Shown here: positions 54,002 to 63,600 of the stretch, in pieces
Layout: each line of letters opens with the position of its first letter
Position numbering within the stretch: the first letter of the stretch is position 1
Source of the DNA: Cardiocondyla obscurior
Taxonomy: Eukaryota > Arthropoda > Insecta > Hymenoptera > Formicidae
Direction: 5' to 3'
DNA length: 64,000 nt
Assembly: GCF_019399895.1 (NCBI RefSeq)
Contig: NC_091886.1
Location: 248,001-312,000 of the forward strand
Translations under genes and position numbers: made by a program
Notes under the pieces: model-generated
Databases searched by the model: none
What the model was told of the DNA's origin: nothing
What the model saw: the letters and a program-made list of their open reading frames with translations, nothing else

Positions 54002-55384
54002 TTATTTTTTATCAATTTTTGTAAAAAAGTATATAAAGATCTTTAGCACCTCTGGGCCATTGTCTTTTTTAATTCGCGCATTATCTATTTCAATCCAACT
54101 ATTAGATTGTCTACAAATACTTCTATAATTTCCTTCTTCAATACTTGAACCATAATGAAATATGGCATTCATAACTTTATATGATTTTTCAGCTATTATT
54201 ACTGTAGCCGTTGGAATATGAGATATATTACAACTACGTATTGCTTTTACAACTTTATCGTCTTTTAACGAAAATATTGCAAAATGAATAATAATTATAT
54301 CTTTTGTCAATGTTAATTCTTTTTTAAACAGTACACTATTTCCTGTACAATTATCACAAAACCCGTTATCAGTTTGATGCCACTGAGAGTATGTAACATT
54401 AAATAAATCTTGTAGATTATAGCTGTGTTTGTTAAAATTAATAATAGGTATTGAAATAAATAAATTATTAAAACAAACTGTTTTTGTATATTGACACGTA
54501 ACACACCGAGTAGTAGAAGTTACTTCATGCTCTACTGATTCTCTTATACACTCGTACCTTGTACACAAAGTTGTTAAAAAATCGATTCCATCTAGTTTTA
54601 TATTCATCGTAAACGATTCTCCTAAATCTTGTCGAACATCATATGTATTTAAATTACTCATTCCATATTCATACCGATGCATTAACATACGTAGAATATT
54701 TGATTTATCACAATTAAGCAGTTGCTTTCTAATAGGACTTAAATGAAATAGACATTGTATAACCGTATTAGCATAACATGCGACATTTTCTGTATTTTGA
54801 AAACTACGTAAAACCCAAGTAGTATTTATTTGTAACGTTTGATTTTGCTGACCATTTTCTTGAACAGCTTCGACTAGTTTATTAGATTGTATCCATAGAA
54901 TATCTTTCACTTTGGTACGACGTTCCTTTTGCATAGTAATTATTTCTGCCTCTGGTTTGTACTTATACCTTAATCGATTGTATTCGTCAATAGCTTTTTC
55001 GTGAGCTGTCACTTTGGAAGGATCAAAGTTAATCAAATGCAATCCTTCCACAGTTGTTACTCGAGACAATGCAACATAAGATTGACCAAAATTAAATATA
55101 GAATTGCCTATATCAATAACAGCAGTCTGTAAACTCAATCCTTGACTTTTATGAATAGTTATTCCATAACTCAGACACAGTGGAAATTGTTTTCTTACAA
55201 CAAATGCTTTATCCACCACTTCAAATTTTACGTTTACTCTTTCTATCAAATATTCTAATCCTGAAGGTAAAAGCAATTTAATTTTTTCCACACAATCAGT
55301 AGATATATCTCGTACAACTGAAACTACTGTAGCTATTGTACCGTTCACCAAACCCAAAGTAGCATCGATATTTCGCCTTATCAT
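54002..55384 (-). CDS. Helitron helicase C-terminus fused to a USP-like deubiquitinase domain
   Basis: A 460-residue frame. Residues 1-125 complete the Pif1 helicase: VMIRRNIDATLGLVNGT, then SYGITIHKSQGLSL and YVALSRVTTVEGLHL. After a linker, residues about 190-455 resemble a ubiquitin-specific protease. A Cys box NVACYANTVIQCLF, zinc-type pairs CVTC and CDNC, and a late His/Asn-Trp region (YGSSIEEGNYRSI...SWIEIDNARI) are present. In canonical USPs the His box is HYGHY-like; here the His is in FHYGSS. The frame continues from the Rep-helicase ORF across a one-base shift in an A11 run near 55490. Confidence 0.8.
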   Translation of the reverse strand: MIRRNIDATLGLVNGTIATVVSVVRDISTDCVEKIKLLLPSGLEYLIERVNVKFEVVDKAFVVRKQFPLCLSYGITIHKSQGLSLQTAVIDIGNSIFNFGQSYVALSRVTTVEGLHLINFDPSKVTAHEKAIDEYNRLRYKYKPEAEIITMQKERRTKVKDILWIQSNKLVEAVQENGQQNQTLQINTTWVLRSFQNTENVACYANTVIQCLFHLSPIRKQLLNCDKSNILRMLMHRYEYGMSNLNTYDVRQDLGESFTMNIKLDGIDFLTTLCTRYECIRESVEHEVTSTTRCVTCQYTKTVCFNNLFISIPIINFNKHSYNLQDLFNVTYSQWHQTDNGFCDNCTGNSVLFKKELTLTKDIIIIHFAIFSLKDDKVVKAIRSCNISHIPTATVIIAEKSYKVMNAIFHYGSSIEEGNYRSICRQSNSWIEIDNARIKKDNGPEVLKIFIYFFTKIDKK

Positions 55385-55451
55385 AACTTTTGCTCCAATT
55401 TTAATTACAATTTCTTTTGAAAGTCCAGCAGTTTTGGAATTATCATCGTCA

Positions 55452-58400
55452 TTATTCGATAATACTTTTAATACTTTTTTTTTTTAAATATGAAGTACAG
55501 TCAATTGTATCTTCAGCAATTAGTAATATCTCCTTCGAATCAATGCGACTTAACATAGCTGTATTGAGAGCGTCACACATATGACGTGCAGGTAATAAAC
55601 AAACAGCGTCCGATGAACAATTACTAATAAAATCACATAATTCCTTTAATCTGGATTCCAAAGACTCACCTTTAAAAATTATTTTTCTATTTTCAAGTAC
55701 GACACGATCAGTCATTGTCAATGTACCAATATGAATTCTCGACAACAATTGCCTATATGTATCGTCTTCTCGCTGACGCATATTAATCGTCAATTCATCA
55801 TAATGAAATAACGTAGACCACAAATTAATAGCAGTTAAAGAACCAATGCATTTGTTCATTTTATCATTTGATAATTGTGCAAAAATACAATCTTCACGTA
55901 CAGGAGGCAATTGAAGTAAATCGCCAAATAAAAGAATGTGTTTTTTACCGAACCAACCATCTTCAACGTCATTTGTATCAAAGATTTCTGTCAATCGAAA
56001 ATGTATATACATTAAAATCAAATTTGATATCATTGACACTTCATCAATTACAAAGAGAACAACTTCTTTAAGTTCAGTTCGTAAAACTTTTAATACATGA
56101 TTTGACAATGGTTTATACTTTGAAGTCTGACCATGTTCAACAGGTAATTGAAGTAATCTGTGAACAGTCAAACCATCAATGTTAAACGCTGCTATACCAG
56201 TAGGTGCTGCTAAAGCGGTATCTTTGTTGAGATTATGCTTAATCCAACATTTAATCGTTTTAATTAAGAAACTTTTTCCAGTTCCACCTTCTCCACTAAC
56301 ATATAAACGTAATATCGAATCTTTCGATTTTACCGTATCAATGACTCTATTAAATACTCTTAGTTGATCCGCATTTAATTTTACTATCATTTCTGAAACA
56401 TCGATATTATCTATTTTTTCACCAAGATCTCTAAAATCTTGCATCGCTTCACCAGCTTCTATATTTTGAATACCAATCGGATTATCAGGATCATCCTGAG
56501 ACACTTTCTTTTGTTGTAATTCTTCATCAACTTGCTGAACCAACTGTTTTGCATTTTCAAATGCCTTTTGCAATTCTTGTACTTTTTCATGATATTGCAA
56601 TGCCTCTGTAAGATGTAATTTTGCTTTTTCAAATGCTTCTGCATAAGTGTCACAATTATTTTTAAGATCGTCTAAATTTCGCCATGGTTTAAACATAAGC
56701 AGTAAAGAAAAGAAGTAATTTTCGGGCTGTGTTTCAACATTGTATTTATAGTGATTAATAAGACATGCACATCGTCGTCGTTTAAGAAAATGTTTACTAT
56801 CTATTTTATAATATTTAGGTATATTATTCTTTGGCTCGATTGTAGTGATATCATACCATTGGGCGAACTCGTAAAGAGACATAGATTCCATTTCTTCCAC
56901 TCTTTGTGGATAATAATCATCTACTAAAGCTGGACAAAATAAATCTGTGGATTCATTATCAAGAGCTTCAATCTCTTTACGACTTTTTAACTTTTTTTGT
57001 CGTATACGATTAACGGTCAACCATTTAATAGTTGTATTACGATCGGTTCCATATAAAGGAATGCTTAATAATGTATCTGCAGCTTCAAGAGCTCCACATT
57101 CCCTATTAGTTAAGGATCGTAAACCATAATTCCAAAGAACACTGCCCAATGATTTATTTTTATTATTTTTAAAATTCTCAAGATCGAAGTCAGATAACTC
57201 ACTTTTACCCGCTTTATTTACATACTTAGTAACATACCATGTAAGCAAGGTCGACTTTTCACCAATAAATTGTATATCCATATTTCCTTCCCATGCAGTA
57301 AGAAGCACGGGATTATAATCATTAATATCAACTTCATCTTCTGTTCTAGGAAGATCATACAATCTACTTTTATGTTTCAATTGCTTTCTACCTGCTATTG
57401 CAGTTGCTACATCTCTCATATACAATGTTTCAGTAACAGGTCGTGGAAATCCAAAACGACACCTACGAATAACTTTTCGTCCTACTTTTTTCGATCGTAG
57501 ACAATAATCATTATGTCTGTGTCGTTGATGTTTATCAACACGACCGTACAATAATGGTGCAATATTTTTATCTGGCTTTTTGCAGCTAATGTATTGCGAA
57601 ATAAATTTTAAAACTTCTTCTACAGAAGATTCTCCAAAAATTGGTGAATTTTTTATCCAAATTAATAAATGAAAATGTTGTATGCCTCTACTTTGATATT
57701 CTCGTCGCCAAAAATAGTGCGTTACTTCTCCGATCGGAAAATCTTTCGAACAAATAAAATCTATCATCGCTCGAAATTTATTATCAAGAAATCTCGACGT
57801 TGATACAGGATCTTTAGCAACAAGTACACTAGTACTCAACGAAGAATCTTGCCATCCATTAACTTCACGAATAAATTCACCTAAATCATCCCATAACCAT
57901 TCACTAGGACTTAACGTTAAAAACCATGTTGCAGGTCCGTAATGTCGAGCCATACAATCTAAATCGCTTCTTGGTCGACGCCAATATTGCTCTGTATTTC
58001 GAAGTACGGAAAATATAGTATTTAAATTGGACTCCAACAGTTCTTTCGACATAGCTTCTAAATATTCCGCAGCCGTATAACGGCTTCGTGGATCAATTAT
58101 ATTCATTTTATGATAAATTCCACGACTTAACTGACGAATATTTGCTCTATTTAACAAATAAAATAAGTATTGTTGATTCAGTCTAAATTGTGGATGCTTA
58201 GACATCAAACGACATTTAATAAATTCATGTTCTTCAAGTTTGTTTGGTCTTTTTTCATCATATTGTCCATTTTTACCGAATGGATATAAATCTGGAAAAC
58301 ACATCAAATCCAAATTCTTTTCACGATTATCCAAAGGTACATCTTGAATTTTTAACATTTGATACAAAGCAGTTGCAGTTTTATTTTCTTTTTTTTCATA

Positions 58401-60296
58401 TAATGGATATATAGTATATTGCTCGTAGTAACTCTCATTGTCATCTTTTTGAGTCAACATAGCCTTGCGCTGATGTAATTGAACTTCATCATCTGTCATC
58501 TTTTGCGTTTGCAAATTGGAATTATTTAAATCATTTTCTTCATTAAATGGAGCTTCTGCATCATTTTTTGTTTCTTGTGCCTGAAATTCTACGTTATTTA
58601 GACTTCCTAAATTTAATTGAACATGTGTTATGGGCAGTACAATGCCAGAATATAAAAAGTTATGAATTTTCAACCATTTTAAAGCTTGATATATTTTTTT
58701 TAAATCCACTAAATCTTCCCAAATAATTTTTGATTTAGTTGGAATATTTCTAACTAAGATACGTAATTCGTGATTTAAATTTATTGGATCAATTTTTGAA
58801 CATAATTTATTAAAAGTTTCTTCTAAAGGAATTGGTAAATGAAAAGTTGAACCTTTAACTTTTTGTATTTTTTGTCTTTCTGGAATTACCTTATGAAAAA
58901 CTGTTCCCATTTTAACCACAGTCTGAAAAGCTTTAGCTCTCTGTATAAGTATTTTCTCAAATTCGTTCAGAGAAGATATACACTCCGGTACATCATTTGC
59001 GAATAAATTATTTAGAATACAATAAGCAGGCAACAGTCCGCTACGAAATTTCTTATCACAATAATGACATATGTATTCAGGATTAATTTTTTGTTGATCT
59101 ACATATGCCATTAAATCGTTCCAAATTGGATTACATCTACGTGTTTGAACTTTATTAATAACTTTAGAAATATTTTTCTTGTAACAAAGTCTTTCACACG
59201 ATATACAAATATATCGTGGTGTATCAAGAGAACGTTTTTTCAAAGCTTTAAACGCATTTTGATATTTTGAAATAATATCATCATCGCTCATAATTGTATC
59301 ACTTTGCTGATGCTTGTATATATCCGCTATTTCTTGTGCTGAACGTATAATTTCCTGTAGTTTATCAACTTCACCACAAGTTAATGCTTCGTCCAACTGT
59401 AACATTTTTTGATAAGAGCTATAAAGTTGGTAAAGCAAACGTTTAATATATCTCACTTTTGGGAAATGCGGTGATAATAATTGAACTGGAATAAACATAG
59501 CTTTACAAAGATTTAAATTAATGTAACAGCTATGTGCGTGACCCTTTTTAGAATTTTCTAAATTTTTATCAAAAATTGTTACAGTGCAATCGTGAATTCT
59601 TTGTATTAGTTCTGGAATTTTCCTCAAAGTACACTTATTTATAGCTTCTAACAATTTTTGATATCGTTCAATTAGAAGCGGATCATTAACTTTACATAAA
59701 GTACCGCATAACCACGATTTTTTTGCTCGAGCTTCTACCAAAGGTAACGTATTAACAATTTGTCCTCTCGTATTTAACATTAAAGGTTCTGTTTCATTAA
59801 CTTTGGATGAATTAATATCACAATACGTCGAATCAACGAAATAATTTTCAGACGAAGCTGTATGTCTAGATATACCACAAAATGCACTTATTTTGTCATC
59901 AACTGTAATACATTCTGCAGCAACAGACAAACATGTTTCAGATCTATTTTTGAGTTTAGCTAATATTTTATACATATTACGAACAAAAGTATCTCTAATA
60001 TTGAAACACCACCGAACAATTTGTTCTGCTTTCAATCTTTTATCAATATAAGATTTATTAATATTAGTAATACCTTGTTTGTATAAAATATGTTTCACAT
60101 ATGTCTCAAAAGAATTATGAGTTCTTAAATAATTTGTAGATCTAAATTTTGCATATTTTTTAAATATATTTTTGACAGGATTACTATTTTCCACTGCAAC
60201 TGTGGACTCTAATTTTTGTTTCTGGTAGTATTGCTTATTATAAAGCCACTTACGCTCTGAGTGCAACCTGTAGAACGTTTTTGTCTTTTTGCACAT
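55452..60296 (-). CDS. Helitron Rep/helicase protein
   Basis: A 1614-residue frame from MCKKTKTFYRLHSERK. Order: a Cys-rich N-terminal domain (CISCERLCYKK, YICHYCDKKF; about residues 355-440), the Helitron-like N region (CFPDLYPFGKNGQYD; about 665), the HUH nickase motif GIQHFHLLIWI (about 870), the tyrosine region WYVTKYVNKAGKSEL (about 1015), and the Pif1 helicase with Walker A GEGGTGKSF (about 1335) and Walker B VIDEVSMIS (about 1415), ending in the A11 run. It nicks and unwinds DNA for rolling-circle transposition. The open frame may extend upstream of the ATG, joining the basic ORF. Confidence 0.93.
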   Translation of the reverse strand: MCKKTKTFYRLHSERKWLYNKQYYQKQKLESTVAVENSNPVKNIFKKYAKFRSTNYLRTHNSFETYVKHILYKQGITNINKSYIDKRLKAEQIVRWCFNIRDTFVRNMYKILAKLKNRSETCLSVAAECITVDDKISAFCGISRHTASSENYFVDSTYCDINSSKVNETEPLMLNTRGQIVNTLPLVEARAKKSWLCGTLCKVNDPLLIERYQKLLEAINKCTLRKIPELIQRIHDCTVTIFDKNLENSKKGHAHSCYINLNLCKAMFIPVQLLSPHFPKVRYIKRLLYQLYSSYQKMLQLDEALTCGEVDKLQEIIRSAQEIADIYKHQQSDTIMSDDDIISKYQNAFKALKKRSLDTPRYICISCERLCYKKNISKVINKVQTRRCNPIWNDLMAYVDQQKINPEYICHYCDKKFRSGLLPAYCILNNLFANDVPECISSLNEFEKILIQRAKAFQTVVKMGTVFHKVIPERQKIQKVKGSTFHLPIPLEETFNKLCSKIDPINLNHELRILVRNIPTKSKIIWEDLVDLKKIYQALKWLKIHNFLYSGIVLPITHVQLNLGSLNNVEFQAQETKNDAEAPFNEENDLNNSNLQTQKMTDDEVQLHQRKAMLTQKDDNESYYEQYTIYPLYEKKENKTATALYQMLKIQDVPLDNREKNLDLMCFPDLYPFGKNGQYDEKRPNKLEEHEFIKCRLMSKHPQFRLNQQYLFYLLNRANIRQLSRGIYHKMNIIDPRSRYTAAEYLEAMSKELLESNLNTIFSVLRNTEQYWRRPRSDLDCMARHYGPATWFLTLSPSEWLWDDLGEFIREVNGWQDSSLSTSVLVAKDPVSTSRFLDNKFRAMIDFICSKDFPIGEVTHYFWRREYQSRGIQHFHLLIWIKNSPIFGESSVEEVLKFISQYISCKKPDKNIAPLLYGRVDKHQRHRHNDYCLRSKKVGRKVIRRCRFGFPRPVTETLYMRDVATAIAGRKQLKHKSRLYDLPRTEDEVDINDYNPVLLTAWEGNMDIQFIGEKSTLLTWYVTKYVNKAGKSELSDFDLENFKNNKNKSLGSVLWNYGLRSLTNRECGALEAADTLLSIPLYGTDRNTTIKWLTVNRIRQKKLKSRKEIEALDNESTDLFCPALVDDYYPQRVEEMESMSLYEFAQWYDITTIEPKNNIPKYYKIDSKHFLKRRRCACLINHYKYNVETQPENYFFSLLLMFKPWRNLDDLKNNCDTYAEAFEKAKLHLTEALQYHEKVQELQKAFENAKQLVQQVDEELQQKKVSQDDPDNPIGIQNIEAGEAMQDFRDLGEKIDNIDVSEMIVKLNADQLRVFNRVIDTVKSKDSILRLYVSGEGGTGKSFLIKTIKCWIKHNLNKDTALAAPTGIAAFNIDGLTVHRLLQLPVEHGQTSKYKPLSNHVLKVLRTELKEVVLFVIDEVSMISNLILMYIHFRLTEIFDTNDVEDGWFGKKHILLFGDLLQLPPVREDCIFAQLSNDKMNKCIGSLTAINLWSTLFHYDELTINMRQREDDTYRQLLSRIHIGTLTMTDRVVLENRKIIFKGESLESRLKELCDFISNCSSDAVCLLPARHMCDALNTAMLSRIDSKEILLIAEDTIDCTSYLKKKSIKSIIE

Positions 60297-60353
60297 GCTC
60301 TGAATTGAAAAAATAAAATATTCGTTTTCGTAAATGTTCTTTTTCTTTATTTT

Positions 60354-60836
60354 TTATGTATAAACATTGTTTTTTATGCGATAAATTTCTTTTTTCCGTG
60401 CATAATTTTCTCTCCGTTTAGCAAGCTTATATTCGTTACTATTTTCACAGTCTTCTTTCTGTTTAGCACGTTTATTTTTTCTCTTATTATGTTCACATGG
60501 TTTTCTCTGTTTAACAATATTATTTACCGAATCTTCTTTATATTTACGCCGCTTTTTAGCACCTTTATTTTTTTCATCTTCATAATTTTGACAGCGTTTT
60601 ATAGCACATTTCTTTAAATTTTGTGCATAATTCACTTGGTCATTATCATGTACATTGTCTTCTTGCTGACATTGTTTATTTTTATTAATATTATTTAATT
60701 TTTGTAATTGCTTCTTATCATATTGTCGTTTTATACGTTTCTTTGTTGCGTCTAACTCTTTTGCTCTTACTACAGCTAATGGTAACACTTTCTGTATTAC
60801 GCCACATTGCAAATCTTGTGGAAAATGCTCTATCAT
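60354..60836 (-). CDS. Helitron basic linker ORF
   Basis: A 160-residue, very basic, low-complexity frame (RRENYARKKEIYRIKNN at the C-terminus). Its ATG overlaps the upstream ORF's stop (ATGA) and its stop lies next to an A6 run, after which another frame runs open into the Rep ORF. It is best seen as the N-terminal part of the Rep polyprotein rather than a separate protein. Confidence 0.6.
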   Translation of the reverse strand: MIEHFPQDLQCGVIQKVLPLAVVRAKELDATKKRIKRQYDKKQLQKLNNINKNKQCQQEDNVHDNDQVNYAQNLKKCAIKRCQNYEDEKNKGAKKRRKYKEDSVNNIVKQRKPCEHNKRKNKRAKQKEDCENSNEYKLAKRRENYARKKEIYRIKNNVYT

Positions 60837-61340
60837 ATTAGTTTCAAAATTTTTAATAAATGCGAACGCATTTTATTCCAATCATACTTTACTTTCTCGG
60901 GTTTTATATTGAATAATAACGACACGGCGAAAGCTATGGCAAAAACACCGCAATCGTCACTATTTGGTTGTTTCTGAACAGAAGGAAATATAATTGAATT
61001 CTTTTTTTGAAAATCATATGTTGGAAACAACCTTGATAACATTATTAAATGATCTTCATGTACATTGTTTGAATTTAATGAATCATAAATAAATATACGT
61101 TTTGTATTGTAATAACTACATACCCAATGTTGTTGACTATATAATATTTGTATATGTTTTTGTTCGGAGAGACAGGATTTATTGTTTGTGGTAATTGTAT
61201 CCGCCACGTTGAAACAGGTTTATAATCTGAATGGTTTTCCAACAGATTGTTAAAATGATCCATATGGACATCACTTAACCAATCTCCCCGAGTAATTTCA
61301 TCTTTTTCTTTAAGTTGTAAAATGACTTTTTTTGTTTTGA
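60833..61340 (-). CDS. Helitron Ulp1/C48-like cysteine protease, one frameshift
   Basis: The core at 61207-60833 shows the SUMO-protease catalytic order: His in QQHWVCSYYN, Asp in IFIYDSLNS, Gln and Cys in QPNSDDCGVFAIAFA. The N-terminal part (WLSDVHMDHFNNLLENHSDY) lies in another frame up to about 61340 and shifts near 61205. It stands upstream of Rep on the same strand. Substrate and purpose are unknown. Ulp1-like proteases occur in several eukaryotic transposons. Confidence 0.8.
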
Positions 61341-61399
61341 AAACATGTTATTTATATTACAAATTTGTATTTATAAATAACAAAGCAATCGTTTTGTGC

Positions 61400-61672
61400 A
61401 GGCACACAACGGTCTGTGTTTTTTGGCACAAAAGCAGACTATGATCTTTGGTGCAGATACAACGTATAATCTTTGGTACGGAAATACCCTATGTTTTGGC
61501 ACAGAAGTAGCCTATATTCTTTGGCGCAAATAAAGTATATATTCTTGGATACAAATGCAGCCTATATTCTTTGGCGCAAATGCAGCCTATATTTTTAGGC
61601 GCAACTGCAGCCTATATTCTTTAGCGCAAATGTGGCCTATACTCTTTGACGCAAATGCAGTCTATATTTTTT
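61400..61672. repeat. ~30-bp minisatellite, older variant
   Basis: Degenerate units of GCGCAAATGCAGCCTATATTCTTTG. The GCAGCCTA core is shared with the following 24-bp array, so the latter probably arose from it. Confidence 0.75.
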
Positions 61673-62066
61673 GGCGCTCAGCAGCCTACGATTGTAAGCG
61701 CACAGCAGCCTACGTATGTAAGCGCACAGCAGCCTACGTATGTAAGCGCACAGCAGCCTACGTATGTAAGCGCACAGCAGCCTACGTATGTAAGCGCACA
61801 GCAGCCTACGTATGTAAGCGCACAGCAGCCTACGTATGTAAGCGCACAGCAGCCTACGTATGTAAGCGCACAGCAGCCTACGTATGTAAGCGCACAGCAG
61901 CCTACGTATGTAAGCGCACAGCAGCCTACGTATGTAAGCACACAGCAGCCTACGTATGTAAGCGCACAGCAGCCTACGTATGTAAGCGCACAGCAGCCTA
62001 CGTATGTAAGCGCACAGCAGCCTACGTATGTAAGCGCACAGCTGCCTACGATTATAAGCGCACAAC
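61673..62066. repeat. 24-bp minisatellite, about 16 copies
   Basis: Unit AGCGCACAGCAGCCTACGTATGTA repeated almost exactly. The 24-nt length keeps frames open (8-residue repeats such as SAQQPTYV), so the long ORFs here are artefacts. Edge units vary (ACGATTGTAA, ACGATTATAA). Confidence 0.95.
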
Positions 62067-62289
62067 CGCTTTTATTTTAAAAAATCCTCCAAATCGACCT
62101 GAAAAAAAAATCCTCCAAATAAACCTGAAAAAAAGAAAAAAAAATTACATTCTAACGTAAAAAACGTGGCGTGTGGAGAGAACGGAACGTATGGAAAGAA
62201 TAAATAACGAGGAAAGAACGAAACATGTAAAAAGAACAGAGCGTGCAAAGAGAACGCAGTGTACGGAATCATTAATTGCGTAAATTTAT
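62067..62289. other. Unique spacer between the two arrays
   Basis: Short GGAACGTATGGAAAG-like repeats with GAACG motifs. No gene is seen. Confidence 0.5.
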
Positions 62290-63600
62290 ACCAAAATGCT
62301 ACAACCGCGTTTTCTGATTAATTCAGCCAATCAGAAACGATTCAGCCAATCAGAAGCGCGAAAAGTACAAGAAAGCAATAAAGAATAGATAACAGTCAAC
62401 AAGAAAGCGAAAGAAAATACATAACAATCATTAAAAAATTTACAACCAAAATGCTACAAGCGCATTTTTTAGTTAACTCAGCCAATCAAAAACGATTAAG
62501 CCAATTAGAAGCGCGAAAAGTACAAGAAAGCGATAGAGAATAGATAACAGTCATTAATTACAACCGAAATGCTACAAGCGCGTTTTTTAGTTAATTCAGC
62601 CAATCAGAAGCGATTCAGCCAATCAGAAGCGCGAAAAGTACAAGAAAGATATAGAGAATAGATAACAGTCATTAATTGCAAAAATTTACAACCGAAATGC
62701 TACAAGCGCGTTTTTTAGTTAATTCAGCCAATCAGAAGCGATTCAGCCAATTAGAAGCGCGGAAAGTACAAGAAAGCGATAGAGAATAGATAACAGTCAT
62801 TAATTGCAAAAATTTACAACCGAAATGCTACAAGCGCGTTTTTTAGTTAATTTAGCCAATCAGAAGCGCGAAAAGTACAAGAAAGCGATAGAGAATAGAT
62901 AACAGTCATTAATTGCAAAAATTTACAACCGAAATGCTACAAGCGCGTTTTTTAGTTAATTCAGCAAATCAGAAGCGATTCAGCCAATTAGAAGCGCGAA
63001 AAGTACAAAAAAGCGATAGAAAATAGATAACAGTCAACAAGAAACCAATCAGAAGCGATTCAGCCAATTAGAAGCGCGAAAAGTACAAGAAAGCGATAGA
63101 GAATAGATAACAGTCATTACTTGCAAAAATTTACAACCGAAATGCTACAAGCGCGTTTTTTAGTTAATTCAGCCAATCAGAAGCGATTCAGCCAATCAGA
63201 AGCGCGAAAAGTACAAGAAAGCGATAGAGAATAGATAACAGTCATTAATTGCAAAAATTTACAACCGAAATGCTACAAGCGCGTTTTTTAGTTAATTCAG
63301 CAAATCAGAAGCGATTCAGCCAATTAGAAGCGCGAAAAGTACAAAAAAGCGATAGAAAATAGAGAACAGTCAACAAGAAACCAATCAGAAGCGATTCAGC
63401 CAATTAGAAGCGCGAAAAGTACAAGAAAGCGATAGAGAATAGATAACAGTCATTACTTGCAAAAATTTACAACCGAAATGCTACAAGCGCGTTTTTTAGT
63501 TAATTCAGCCAATCAAAAGCGATTCAACCAATCAGAAGCGCGAAAAATACAAGAAAGCGATAGAGAATAATTAATAAGATAGAGAATAGATAAATCAACA
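62290..63600. repeat. ~110-130-bp satellite, about 10 copies
   Basis: Units contain CAGCCAATCAGAAGCG, GCGAAAAGTACAAGAAAGCGAT, AGAATAGATAACAGTCATTA and ACAACCGAAATGCTACAAGCGCG. The last motif recurs at about 62447, 62562, 62687, 62816, 62925, 63134, 63263 and 63470. Longer gaps mark nested duplication (a two-unit block near 62935-63110 and 63270-63450). No coding capacity. Confidence 0.9.

Larger units (their letters stand above)
54002..61340 (-). mobile_element. Helitron (autonomous-type, protease-bearing)
   Basis: On the minus strand a continuous coding block of about 7.3 kb encodes a Ulp1-like protease, a basic region, the HUH Rep plus Pif1-family helicase, and a USP-like domain. This is diagnostic of a Helitron. 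Exact 5'-TC and CTRR-3' ends were not located. The limits given are those of the coding region. Frames change at A-runs near 55490, 60360 and 61205 but otherwise stay open. Confidence 0.9.

Noticed and set aside
61673..62066. CRISPR-like array
   Set aside because: Units are contiguous without unique spacers and the context is eukaryotic; it is a minisatellite.
61555..62160. 201-residue and overlapping repetitive ORFs on both strands
   Set aside because: The 24-nt minisatellite unit keeps multiple frames open; no gene evidence.
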